Shown here: positions 8,225 through 16,102 of the stretch, piece by piece
Position numbering within the stretch: the stretch's first letter is position 1
Layout: each line of letters starts with the position of its first letter
DNA from: Nostoc sp. NMS2
Lineage (GTDB): Bacteria > Cyanobacteriota > Cyanobacteriia > Cyanobacteriales > Nostocaceae
Direction of reading: 5' to 3'
NCBI RefSeq assembly: GCF_017115105.1
Contig: NZ_JABXKH010000158.1
Coordinates: 1-52,257, forward strand
Length of the DNA stretch: 52,257 bases
Position numbers and translations under genes: made by a program
Notes under the pieces: model-generated
Database searches by the model: none
The model's input: the letters and a program-made list of their open reading frames with translations, nothing else
What the model was told of the DNA's origin: nothing

Positions 8225-9703
8225 TCAATAGCCTAATGGATGGTGGAAATCACCAACCACTTTGTCAAGTTCTTGAGCGATCGCTAACAACTCCATTTCG
8301 CGCCATCGCTTGCCCACAATCTGCATCCCGATCGGTAAGCCATTGTGAGTTTGCCCTATGGGAATCACCACCGCCGGATGACCACTGAGATTAAATGGCA
8401 TGGTGTAAGCTCCGTTTGCCACCGCATGAGGATAGGATTTGCCCTCAATATCAATAGCACTCCAAGCCGGACAATGAGTAAATGCAGGAGTTGCTGTCAC
8501 AGGAGTGAGCCATACATCCCATGCTTCTAAGGCTTCATCCATCTGGGAAATGAAGCGATCGCGCTCGGTGAGGGTCTCAAAATATCCTCTGAGGCTGGGA
8601 TTCAAAAGTTCTGGCAGAAAGCTGCTGAAATTCCCCAATTTTCGGAGTTTTTTGTCGCCTTGAGTTGCCGTGCGAAAGAGTAATTCTAAGCTGCGGATCA
8701 CATTATAACGATCCTTGGGTTGGGCATAGTTGTTGATGTATGCTTCCATCCGCCCGCAGAGGTTCCACACTATCGATAAATCAAAGTCTTTGGGAAGCCA
8801 GCGTTCAACATGAGTACCTGCTTGAGCAAGTTTTTGCACGGCTGTCTGGACTGCGGCTCGAATTTCCGCAGCAACGGGAACTTCCACCCATTCATCAATC
8901 CAAGCAATTTTCAGATCCTGCAAAGACTTGCCTGATGGCGTATCAAGAGGAATCGGTGGCACATCTGGGCGACGTAGATCCGCACCAGCGATCAGCGAGA
9001 AACAAAGGCGAATATCTTCGAGCGATCGCGCAAAACAGCCAATCGTCAACATTTGTCGCAAGCATAGTGGCATTCCCGGTACTTCAGGGATACTTCCGGC
9101 GGTAGAAATCCGGCGATCTGTTGGCTTTAAGCCATACACACCACAGAAAGTTGCAGGCTGGCGCACGGAACCCGCAAGATCGTTGCCTATATCTAATGTT
9201 GAAAGTCCGGCTGCAACAGCAGCAGCACTGCCTCCAGAACTGCCACCTGCTGTATAGTCAAGATTCCAGGGATTATTTACCCGTGGAAACAGAGAATTTG
9301 TACTTTGAAAATCACCAGCCAGTTCTGCCATGTTCGTTTTTCCCAGAATCACGGCTCCTGCTGCCCGCAACCTTGCGACAACGGTGGCATCCTGTTGAGG
9401 AATGTAGTCTTTAAGCGGAATGTAACCTGCTGTGGTACGTAATCCTACTGTTTCAAAAATGTCTTTGAGCGTCACAGGGACACCGTGCAGAGCGCCCCAG
9501 TATTCTCCTCTGGCTAGAGCTTCATCCGCAAGCTTTGCTCTAGTACGAGCATTGTCTTCGTCTAAGGTGCAAATCGCATTCAGCTTTGAGTTGTGTTTAT
9601 AAATCTGCGTCAGGTAAGCATCAAACACTTCGACAGCAGAGACTTGGCGATCGCAAATCATCTGAGCAAGTTGATGAGCAGGTAGAAAAACTAAGTTACT
9701 CAT
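8225..9703 (-). CDS. Amidase (amidase signature family)
   Basis: A 492-residue amidase-signature hydrolase. The Ser-cisSer-Lys triad is visible: Lys in GVPVTLKDIFE, cis-Ser in GGSSGGSAAAVA, and the nucleophile in LAGSVRQPA. The last motif reads NDLAGSVRQP where most members have SDTGGSIR, a small deviation near the active site. It hydrolyses a C-N bond of an amide; the substrate is not predictable. It differs from GatA in having no obvious GatB/C neighbours, so it is probably catabolic. The full family length is present. The next leftward gene upstream ends 26 bp before its ATG. Confidence 0.9.
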   Translation of the reverse strand: MSNLVFLPAHQLAQMICDRQVSAVEVFDAYLTQIYKHNSKLNAICTLDEDNARTRAKLADEALARGEYWGALHGVPVTLKDIFETVGLRTTAGYIPLKDYIPQQDATVVARLRAAGAVILGKTNMAELAGDFQSTNSLFPRVNNPWNLDYTAGGSSGGSAAAVAAGLSTLDIGNDLAGSVRQPATFCGVYGLKPTDRRISTAGSIPEVPGMPLCLRQMLTIGCFARSLEDIRLCFSLIAGADLRRPDVPPIPLDTPSGKSLQDLKIAWIDEWVEVPVAAEIRAAVQTAVQKLAQAGTHVERWLPKDFDLSIVWNLCGRMEAYINNYAQPKDRYNVIRSLELLFRTATQGDKKLRKLGNFSSFLPELLNPSLRGYFETLTERDRFISQMDEALEAWDVWLTPVTATPAFTHCPAWSAIDIEGKSYPHAVANGAYTMPFNLSGHPAVVIPIGQTHNGLPIGMQIVGKRWREMELLAIAQELDKVVGDFHHPLGY

Positions 9704-9729
9704 ATCACTGTTATCCGTAAAGCGATAAA

Positions 9730-11769
9730 TTATCCCAAACCGAATAATTTAGAAATTGCAGGTAATAATTTATTAGTTGCTTCAACTAGGGATGCGATCG
9801 CAGGTAAACCGGAAAATAGACCTTTCAACATGATGATTGCATTTTTTGCCGTTTTTTGCTTCGTCGATTCTTGGGGACTTTTACCTGCTTCTGCTAAAGC
9901 TTCTACCTGTAACAATGCATCAGCTTTGTCTGTTTCTGGTAAATCTGAGGAGTCTGAAATTACCTGGTGCAACTGCGTTAACAATTCTTTAATGCCTGGT
10001 TTATCGGCATCGGTTGCATTAGGCAACTGATTCAGGGCAATACTCACGTTACCGCTAATGGTTCCTAGATTAGCAATAGAATTATTGCCAGCGATACCGC
10101 TAACATTACTGCTGCCTTGAATATTGATGCCACTGATATCTGACATGATGGTACTTCCTTGTGTATAAAAATTCGGCTGCCCAAGTGCAGTTGTGATCAT
10201 ATTTTCTAAATTACGAATGCGTAGGCGTAGCCCGCCGCAGGCATCGCTTTTTTCTACAAGCAATAATTGCTGACTCTGCGATAAGGCTTTGAATTGATTA
10301 TAATCATCAAAATATTCTGCACTCAGTTGAGATTTATCGCTACCTGCGGCAGTTTTGGCTCTGAGTAAGATTTTATCATCGCCGCGTTTCTCCATTGCCA
10401 CGATTTCTAACTCAGCTTCGGGATGGTTTTCAGCGAGGTTTTTCAAGGCAATAGCGATCGCGCGAGGGTCAACGCCTTGATTATGGTAAAGGTCGAGGGT
10501 GTCAAAAATTGGTTTGATAAAGTCGGCAAAGTCGCCGTCTGCAAATTCCTCTTGTTTATTATCAGGTTTGCGGAGCGGGTCGGGGTCTTCTTTTGTGGGT
10601 AAGCGCATGAAGACATATTCACACCTTACTCCATGCAATTTAGTTGTATTTGTAATCCCCCAATCTTCAATATACGCGCCGGTGAGGATTGCACCTGTTA
10701 AATCGGTTGCGTCTAGTTGCGTTTGTTTGAGCTTTGCTCTTGACAAATCGGCATCTTGCAAGTTTGCTTCACTGAGGTCAGCGCCGATAAAGCTGGTATC
10801 AGCTAAGTTTGCTGCTTGTAAGTTGATACCTCGTAGGTTTTGACGGTCAAAGTTTGTGTCTTCTCCCTGTCCTGTAACTAGCAGTTGCCGTACTTGTGAG
10901 TTTTGCAGATAAGTTGAGCCAGGACGAACACGGTCAAGCATTTTGGCTTGATGCCAACGGCTACAAATAAGAATAGTGTTTCGGAAATCTGTACTTTTGA
11001 GTATGGCTTGGGTGAAATCAGCATTGGTTAAATTAGCACCACGAAAACTTGTACCTCCTGTTGCAGCAAAAGCGATCGTAATATTGCGAATTAAGGAGTG
11101 TTTTTGATCTCCTTTCATGGCTCGCCAGCTGATGTAAATACTAAATAACGTTCCGGCTACGGCTCCGGCTACGGCAAAGGCTCCGGCTACGGCAAAGGCT
11201 ACGGCAAAGGCTACGGCAAAGACTCCTGCTACGGCAAAGGCGAAGGCAAAGGCTCCAGCTACGGCAAAGGCGAAGGCAAAGGCTACGACTCCGGCTATGG
11301 CTCCGGCTCCGGCTCCGGCTACAGCTACGGCTCCGGCTAAGGCTAAGATTACGGCTACGGCTCCAGCTACGGCGAAGGCTCCGGCTACGGCAAAGACGAA
11401 GGCTCCGGCTCCTAAACCAGCTGTTATTCCTTGGCGAATTGTGATGAAGAAAAAGGCAATTAATACGATTAAAGCAACCCAGCCAATAACTTGATTCCCT
11501 AAGCTGGAATTAAATATTAGTGATACAAAATAACCGTTGACAGCCCATAAATATCCTGACACTCCCGACAATAAGAACGAGACAAGGACTAGGAAAGTTG
11601 CCCAACGGCGTTGCAGTCCAGCTTTGACATGACTGAAGTTTGCACCTGTTAAATTAGCATTGGTGAAGTTTGCCCCTCGGATGTCGGCATAGCTAAAGTT
11701 TGCACCCGCAAGGTCTTGTCCTTTGAAGTTGCGTCCTCGGAGATTTTGACCGGAGAAGTCTAAAGCCAT
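9730..11769 (-). CDS. Pentapeptide-repeat membrane protein with Ala/Val repeat block
   Basis: About 679 residues from the ATG of MALDFSGQNLRGRNF; an upstream ATG adds eight residues. The order is N-terminal A(D/N)LxG pentapeptide repeats (about 1-55), two hydrophobic helices, a long Ala/Val/Gly/Phe block (about 115-205), a second pentapeptide series (about 240-390), a charged domain (about 400-530), and a C-terminal segment starting MSDISGINIQG and ending LLPAISKLFGLG. The Ala/Val block is encoded by a six-base repeat (GGCTAC, GGCTCC, GGCAAA read on the plus strand) and would form several membrane passes. A dispersed Nostoc repeat at 10219-10247 is read in frame as ACGGLRLRIR. The C-terminal LPAI-KLFGLG tail recurs, in my memory, at the ends of other cyanobacterial repeat proteins; its role is unknown. 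Function unknown. Confidence 0.75.
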   Translation of the reverse strand: MALDFSGQNLRGRNFKGQDLAGANFSYADIRGANFTNANLTGANFSHVKAGLQRRWATFLVLVSFLLSGVSGYLWAVNGYFVSLIFNSSLGNQVIGWVALIVLIAFFFITIRQGITAGLGAGAFVFAVAGAFAVAGAVAVILALAGAVAVAGAGAGAIAGVVAFAFAFAVAGAFAFAFAVAGVFAVAFAVAFAVAGAFAVAGAVAGTLFSIYISWRAMKGDQKHSLIRNITIAFAATGGTSFRGANLTNADFTQAILKSTDFRNTILICSRWHQAKMLDRVRPGSTYLQNSQVRQLLVTGQGEDTNFDRQNLRGINLQAANLADTSFIGADLSEANLQDADLSRAKLKQTQLDATDLTGAILTGAYIEDWGITNTTKLHGVRCEYVFMRLPTKEDPDPLRKPDNKQEEFADGDFADFIKPIFDTLDLYHNQGVDPRAIAIALKNLAENHPEAELEIVAMEKRGDDKILLRAKTAAGSDKSQLSAEYFDDYNQFKALSQSQQLLLVEKSDACGGLRLRIRNLENMITTALGQPNFYTQGSTIMSDISGINIQGSSNVSGIAGNNSIANLGTISGNVSIALNQLPNATDADKPGIKELLTQLHQVISDSSDLPETDKADALLQVEALAEAGKSPQESTKQKTAKNAIIMLKGLFSGLPAIASLVEATNKLLPAISKLFGLG
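10219..10247. repeat. Dispersed GCGTAGGCGTAGCCC repeat inside a gene
   Basis: The 29-bp sequence beginning GCGTAGGCGTAGCCCGCC and ending GGCATCGC matches 21396-21424 with three differences and, more loosely, 49651-49683. Here it lies inside the pentapeptide-repeat gene and preserves the frame. Confidence 0.8.
11140..11420. repeat. Hexanucleotide microsatellite coding the Ala/Val block
   Basis: A run of GGCTCC, GGCTAC and GGCAAA/GGCGAA hexamers about 280 bp long lies wholly within the pentapeptide-repeat gene. Because the period is six, the frame is preserved whatever the number of units, so the hydrophobic block can vary in length. Confidence 0.9.
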
Positions 11770-11850
11770 GTTCCACTTTACGAAGGTGAGCAAATTTTAC
11801 TACACGCTCACCTCTGTAAATTCAGGAATGGTTAGATATATTTGTTAGTT

Positions 11851-11950
11851 GAGTCTCTGAAGGTCAACTTCGAGCCTCTGAAGGTCAACTTCGAGCCTCT
11901 GAAGGTCAATTTCGAGCTTCAGAAGGTCAACTTCGAGCCTCAGAAGGTCA
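11851..11950. repeat. 21-bp tandem repeat, about 4.8 units
   Basis: Units start GAGCCTCTGAAGGTCAAC and are 21 bp long; four are complete and a fifth is partial. The sequence resembles the array at 38331-38638 when one base is shifted (AAGGT-CAACTTC against AAGGTGCAACTTC). The array lies between the 5' end of the pentapeptide-repeat gene and the 3' end of the broken vapC. Confidence 0.9.
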
Positions 11951-11971
11951 TTGTTAAACTACACTTACTAA

Positions 11972-12517
11972 TTACCACTGTTCGACTATGAGATTATCTA
12001 CATAACTAAAATGCTGATCATTTGTGGCTAATCTCCAGCCACGTTCCAGACATTGGGCTGCAATCCAAATGTCATTTTCTGGAATCGGTCTGCCTTTGCG
12101 CTTTAAGGTAAGGCGTGTTTGGGCGTAGAAAGTGGCAGTTTCTCGTCCCATTGGCACTACAGCACAAGCCTCAATAAACTGTAAATAGCGAGTCAAGTTT
12201 TGCAAGGAACGGGCAGAATTTTCTGCTCCAAATAACAGTTCCGCAACAACAGGTCTGACTTTTCACGGTATCTGGAAAACCTCTCTCTAAATCTCTCTCC
12301 TAAAAGGAGAGAGACTTTGAATTTTCCCCCTTCCCGCGTCGGGTTGGGGGTTAGGGGGTTAGGTTTTTCGTAGTATTTTCCACATGACGTGAAAAGTCAG
12401 AACAACAGGTAATGGCAGGACGATTGTTGGCAAGGCTATGACCCTTCCAACTACGATCGCATCACCGTTGAGATAGCGAATAGCAACGGACGTGTCCAGA
12501 GCCGTTTCACCAGCCAT
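11972..12517 (-). pseudogene. VapC-type PIN ribonuclease gene interrupted by a miniature element
   Basis: Removing 12255-12400 and one 10-bp direct repeat restores a 129-residue PIN-domain protein starting MAGETALDTSVAIRYLN. The restored acidic residues are D8, E41, D97 (ENDIWIAA) and D115 (TNDQHF), the usual PIN catalytic set, so the ancestor was an intact RNase toxin. The insertion plus duplication is 156 bp, so the frame is kept on both sides, but a TAA occurs about 14 codons after the insertion point and would truncate the product near residue 52. The ATG overlaps the end of the upstream antitoxin gene by 11 bp, typical of translational coupling. Only the 77-codon C-terminal part remains as an open frame (11972-12205). 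The toxin is almost certainly inactive. Confidence 0.9.
12255..12400. mobile_element. 146-bp miniature inverted-repeat element in vapC
   Basis: Terminal repeats CTGACTTTTCACG (12255-12267) and CGTGAAAAGTCAG (12388-12400) are perfect for 13 bp and extend with mismatches to about 25 bp (through TGGAAAA). The element is flanked by a perfect 10-bp direct repeat AACAACAGGT at 12245-12254 and 12401-12410. The core carries a CTCTCTCC / GGAGAGAG hairpin and a GGGTTGGGGGTTAGG run like those at 22330-22430 and 37020-37100. It has no coding capacity, so it must have been moved by a transposase elsewhere. Confidence 0.92.
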
Positions 12518-12737
12518 TGGAGTCAATTTGCTCAAATTCCTGATGAATCACAGCTTGCAATTGTGCAGCTTCTTCGTTGCTGATAATGCCTGCAAACTGT
12601 AACAGTGGATGGGTTGGAGTCTCTTGGTACTCAATTATGATCTTAACTTTGCTATGTTCTGCCACACCTGTTAGTGTTTGCAGTGGACGTAAAACTCCAT
12701 CTTCATATATTGCTTCAATAGTTTGAGACTCTGGCAT
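12507..12737 (-). CDS. AF2212/DUF104-type antitoxin
   Basis: A small antitoxin of 76 residues from MPESQTIEAIYEDGVLRPL (80 if the upstream ATG at 12749 is used). The pattern IEAIYEDGVLRPL followed by a hydrophobic beta strand (VKIIIEY) is that of the AF2212-like antitoxin family, which accompanies PIN-domain VapC toxins. Its last codons overlap the toxin ATG by 11 bp. The downstream toxin gene is disrupted, so this antitoxin is probably an orphan still expressed from its own promoter. Confidence 0.8.
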   Translation of the reverse strand: MPESQTIEAIYEDGVLRPLQTLTGVAEHSKVKIIIEYQETPTHPLLQFAGIISNEEAAQLQAVIHQEFEQIDSNGW

Positions 12738-12951
12738 ACGGTTTTGCAATTTAATTCCTACTTAAAATTCTATAACTGTTTACAGATGCGATTTCTGTCA
12801 TTTTAGCGATCGCCTACCTAATGTTAGTCCAACTGCTGGACTACCGCGACATGAAACCTGCTCCTATCAGCCAATTTGACGAAGCACCTGCGTTAATGAT
12901 CGCACTTGACATTCAAGACAGTCGCTACGAAGTCTAAATTTACGATCGCTA

Positions 12952-14460
12952 TCAGCAAAATAACTCAACCACTGTCGGCTTAGTCACTTTCCCCATAGCG
13001 TTGCGCGGTAATTCTTCAACTATCAAAATTTGGGTTGGCACTTTATAGACAGCCAATCGCTCTTTTGCCCAACTCCTAAAAGATTCTAATGTCAAAGGTT
13101 GTAACCCTTGCAATACTAATGCAGCACAAACCCGTTCACCCCACTCTATATCTGCAACCCCAACCACTGCACATTCTTGAATATCTGGATGCGATCGCAA
13201 TACTTCTTCAATTTCCAAAGCTGAAACTTTATACCCTCCGGTTTTGATAATATCCACACTCATCCGTCCCAGAATCCGGTATTTGCCGTTCTCAACTACG
13301 GCGGTATCTCCAGTACAAAACCAGCCATCTTGGAAGGCTTTGGCGGTTGCTTCAGGGTTTTGCCAATATTCGAGAAACACTCCGGGCCCTTTGACTTGGA
13401 TCTCTCCTGGTGTTCCTACTGGGACTAACTCTCCGTTCTCATTTACTAATCTCACTTCAACTTCAGGCAAAGGCTTTCCTACATATCCAGCCAACCGTTC
13501 ACCGTGTAAAGGGTTCGATAGCGCCATCCCAATTTCTGTCATCCCATATCGCTCCAGCAGAAAATGGCCGCTAATACTCTGCCACTTTTCTAAAACTTGA
13601 ACTGGTAACGCTGCCGAGCCGGAAACCATCAGACGCATTTTACCACAGCCTTCTGACATGGTTTTTTGACGTTCCCTAGAGGCATTTTCCCAAGCAGTAA
13701 TGAGCTTTACATAAATCGTTGGTACTGCCATAAATAGGGTTAAGTCACCGTCACAAATTCGCCTCCAAACGGTTTCGGCATCAAACTTGCTCAATATATG
13801 GCACTCCGCGCCAGCCCATAAAGCACAAGTCAGTACGTTAATAATTCCATGAATATGATGTAGTGGCAATATATGTAAAATGCGTTCGCGCCGCGTCTCC
13901 CCAGGAAAATCGTTAGATGTCCATTCCCAAGCAGTAATTAAGCTAGTCACTTGCGCTTGAATATTTTGATGAGTTGTAACTACACCCTTGGGTTTACCCG
14001 TTGTACCACTAGTGTAGAGAATTAAGGCGCGTCTAGTGATATCTACCTCTGGGAGACGAGCAATATTAGATGGGAGCGTTTCTGAGGTGAGGATAAATCG
14101 CAAATTGTATTCTTCGGCGAGCGATCGCAGTATACCTTCAAAATTAGGATGAGCAACAATAATCGATGCTCCAGAATTAGTAATTACATACTCCAATTCT
14201 GGGCGCGGATGGGAAACACACAGAGGTACAGCCATTCCACCAGCCCGCCAAATTCCCCATTGAGTCGCTACATACTCAAATCCAGGTGCAATGAGAAAGG
14301 CGACTCTCTCCTCTTGTAAATCTTCTGAATTCTGAAGAAGATTTGTTGCTATTTGACTAGAAGTGTGGAGCAAATCCCGATAGGTAAATGATCCATCCGT
14401 CGTAGCGATAGCTATTTTCTCGCTGTGTTCTTCAGCACGAATAATCAATGGGAGATTCAC
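12952..14460 (-). CDS. Acyl-CoA synthetase, probably malonyl-CoA synthetase-like (MatB/ACSF3)
   Basis: A 502-residue adenylate-forming ligase. It carries the P-loop YTSGTTGKPKG, motif A5 ERYGMTEIGMALSNP, the hinge WFCTGDTA through ILGRMSVDIIKTGGYK, and the C-terminal catalytic Lys in PRNAMGKVTK. The YGMTEIGMALSNPL and IIKTGGYKVSALEIE blocks agree better with the malonyl-CoA synthetase / ACSF3 group (about 500 residues) than with long-chain fatty acyl-CoA ligases, which are longer. The expected reaction is ATP-dependent CoA ester formation from malonate or a related acid in the cytoplasm. It lies leftward and downstream of corA, separated by a hairpin, so it is probably transcribed on its own. 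The substrate call is an inference. Confidence 0.8.
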   Translation of the reverse strand: MNLPLIIRAEEHSEKIAIATTDGSFTYRDLLHTSSQIATNLLQNSEDLQEERVAFLIAPGFEYVATQWGIWRAGGMAVPLCVSHPRPELEYVITNSGASIIVAHPNFEGILRSLAEEYNLRFILTSETLPSNIARLPEVDITRRALILYTSGTTGKPKGVVTTHQNIQAQVTSLITAWEWTSNDFPGETRRERILHILPLHHIHGIINVLTCALWAGAECHILSKFDAETVWRRICDGDLTLFMAVPTIYVKLITAWENASRERQKTMSEGCGKMRLMVSGSAALPVQVLEKWQSISGHFLLERYGMTEIGMALSNPLHGERLAGYVGKPLPEVEVRLVNENGELVPVGTPGEIQVKGPGVFLEYWQNPEATAKAFQDGWFCTGDTAVVENGKYRILGRMSVDIIKTGGYKVSALEIEEVLRSHPDIQECAVVGVADIEWGERVCAALVLQGLQPLTLESFRSWAKERLAVYKVPTQILIVEELPRNAMGKVTKPTVVELFC

Positions 14461-14543
14461 GTTTATTTACCGATTTAGGGTTAATGCAGTCTACTTATTG
14501 AAAATATATATAGTAATCTTATTTGCTTTCCACCGACAGACTC

Positions 14544-14581
14544 AGATCCCCGACTTCTTGAAGAAGTCGGGGATCTTTTTA
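14544..14581 (+). terminator. Hairpin with T-tract between corA and the acyl-CoA synthetase gene
   Basis: AGATCCCCGACTTCTT pairs perfectly with AAGAAGTCGGGGATCT and is followed by TTTTT on the plus strand. On the minus strand, where both neighbouring genes are read, the hairpin lacks a following T-run. The sequence is also a common dispersed palindrome in Nostoc genomes, so it may be a repeat rather than a dedicated terminator. Confidence 0.55.
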
Positions 14582-14595
14582 TTCGTAACTTGATG

Positions 14596-15576
14596 TTACA
14601 ACCAACGTTGTTTTTTAGCATAAGCAATACTACCAATCACAATTAACGCCATCATACAGATCACCACAGGATAAGCCCAAGGTTGCTCTAATTCCGGCAT
14701 ATATTTGAAGTTCATACCATAGAAACCAGACATAAAAGTTATTGGTAAGAATATGGTCGATAGGATAGTCAGACGATTAATTCGTTCACCAGTTTTGCTA
14801 GCAATATTATCGCGTTGAATTTCCATTAATTCTGACATCCAGGCTCTCAAAGCTTGATATTCTTGCCATAATTTATCAACTTGATGAACCAATTCTTCTT
14901 GGAATAGTTCTTTTACTGGCTGGGTGATCCATTGGAAATCTTCGTAATCCATAATAGCCATAAGTGACTTAATGCTTTGAAAATTACGCCGTCCTGAGCG
15001 AGTAGATTGCCTCATGGTAGCAATTCTTTGGTACGTTGATTCATCACCAGAATCATCTAAAACTTCATCTTCTAAATCATCAAGCTTTCTAGAAATATAT
15101 TCAAATACGGTATGATAATTATTCAAAATCTCTTTAAAAATGAGATAAAAAAGATAGTCGATACCCCACTTTTTTATATCTAAATGGCGCTTTTGCAAGT
15201 TATTAGCTAGAATGCTTAAGACTTTTAGCTCGGTGATTTCAAATGTGATGATAAAATTATTTCCAACTACAATATTGCCACGTGCAACTTCAAATTCATG
15301 ATTTTTTATTTGAGCAGTTAGAATTTCATAACTGTCAAATAAACAATCTTCTACGTCTTCATCAATTCCTAAAGGGGAATGATTGAAAATCATGTTAACA
15401 CGAGATGGATTGAGTTCAAAGTGCTTGATAATTTTAGCCGTTCCAGTGCGATCGCGGAAGTGAACACAGCGCAACCAAATATTCTGAGAAGCATCAATTC
15501 TTTTTAGTACCGTATCGACATCTCTATGAGTAAATATTTCCAGGTTATCTGGATAAAAAGTGAGAAGAATTAGCAT
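14596..15576 (-). CDS. corA: CorA family magnesium/cobalt transporter
   Basis: A 326-residue inner-membrane divalent-cation channel. The N-terminal soluble domain is rich in acidic helices. The C-terminus carries the family-defining GMN motif in FMSGFYGMNFKYMPE, between two membrane helices (LTILSTIFLPITF and YPVVICMMALIVIGSI), and ends in a positively charged tail (KKQRWL). The length and topology are typical. CorA forms a pentamer and imports Mg2+ down its gradient. It appears monocistronic; the next leftward gene upstream (at 16103) ends more than 500 bp away. Confidence 0.93.
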   Translation of the reverse strand: MLILLTFYPDNLEIFTHRDVDTVLKRIDASQNIWLRCVHFRDRTGTAKIIKHFELNPSRVNMIFNHSPLGIDEDVEDCLFDSYEILTAQIKNHEFEVARGNIVVGNNFIITFEITELKVLSILANNLQKRHLDIKKWGIDYLFYLIFKEILNNYHTVFEYISRKLDDLEDEVLDDSGDESTYQRIATMRQSTRSGRRNFQSIKSLMAIMDYEDFQWITQPVKELFQEELVHQVDKLWQEYQALRAWMSELMEIQRDNIASKTGERINRLTILSTIFLPITFMSGFYGMNFKYMPELEQPWAYPVVICMMALIVIGSIAYAKKQRWL

Positions 15577-15732
15577 ATAGCCATCCTAATTGAGTCGTGA
15601 GAAAATACGGTGACTCATGTTGAGCGATAATTTATTTGACTACAACGACATATAAAATGTCAAAGCCTATGATTTCCGAGGGTGAATAGATTACAGTGAT
15701 ATTTTACCTCGGAAGCTCCCCCAAACTCTCGT

Positions 15733-15842
15733 TAATAAAGAGGGTTTAATCTCCTCCTTTTTAAATAGGATTTACGGATGTAGGGGCAATTCACGAATTG
15801 CCCCTACATGAAATCTCAGGAGGATTAGCCCTCTTTTATTAC
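15733..15842. repeat. Nested palindrome around GTAGGGGCAATTC
   Basis: Outer arms TAATAAAGAGGG...CTCCTCC and GGAGGATTAGCCCTCTTTTA flank an inner perfect palindrome from 15780 to 15807 (GTAGGGGCAATTCACG and its complement). The inner palindrome recurs at 18250-18277 with two changes. Confidence 0.85.
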
Positions 15843-15862
15843 TCCGAAAAAATAAAATATTC

Positions 15863-15942
15863 GTAGGTTGGGTTGAACTTTAGTGAAACCCAACAAAACC
15901 AGGGATTTTTGGTGTTGGGTTTCGTTCCTCAACCCAACCTAC
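15863..15942. repeat. Palindromic GTAGGTTGGGT repeat
   Basis: Left arm GTAGGTTGGGTTGAAC, right arm CAACCCAACCTAC, with inner arms AAACCCAACA / TGTTGGGTTT. Together with the nested palindrome before it, it fills most of the 525-bp spacer 15577-16102, which contains no gene I can support. Confidence 0.9.
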
Positions 15943-16102
15943 ACCTAAATTCATCAAAGTCCTTAAAAATAAAAGTGGATGATTTTTATCCGACGAGAGT
16001 CATAAAAGAGCGTTAGGAAGGATAAAGCCTGTATTAGGACATATTAGGTTAATAGTATAAAAGGGAACATCATAAAATGGTATGACTGTATTGAGTCATA
16101 GG

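Noticed and set aside
11297..11494. Rightward frame of APAPATATAPAK repeats opposite the pentapeptide gene.
   Set aside because: It is the complement of the hexanucleotide repeat block; the other strand carries a recognisable protein.
12821..12937. Rightward 38-codon frame MLVQLLDYRDMKPAPISQFD between the antitoxin gene and the acyl-CoA synthetase gene.
   Set aside because: Too short and not recognisable. It could be a gene fragment, but nothing supports a product.
14544..14581. Certain rho-independent terminator for corA.
   Set aside because: The T-run is on the strand opposite to both flanking genes, and the hairpin is a common dispersed palindrome, so it is listed only with moderate confidence.
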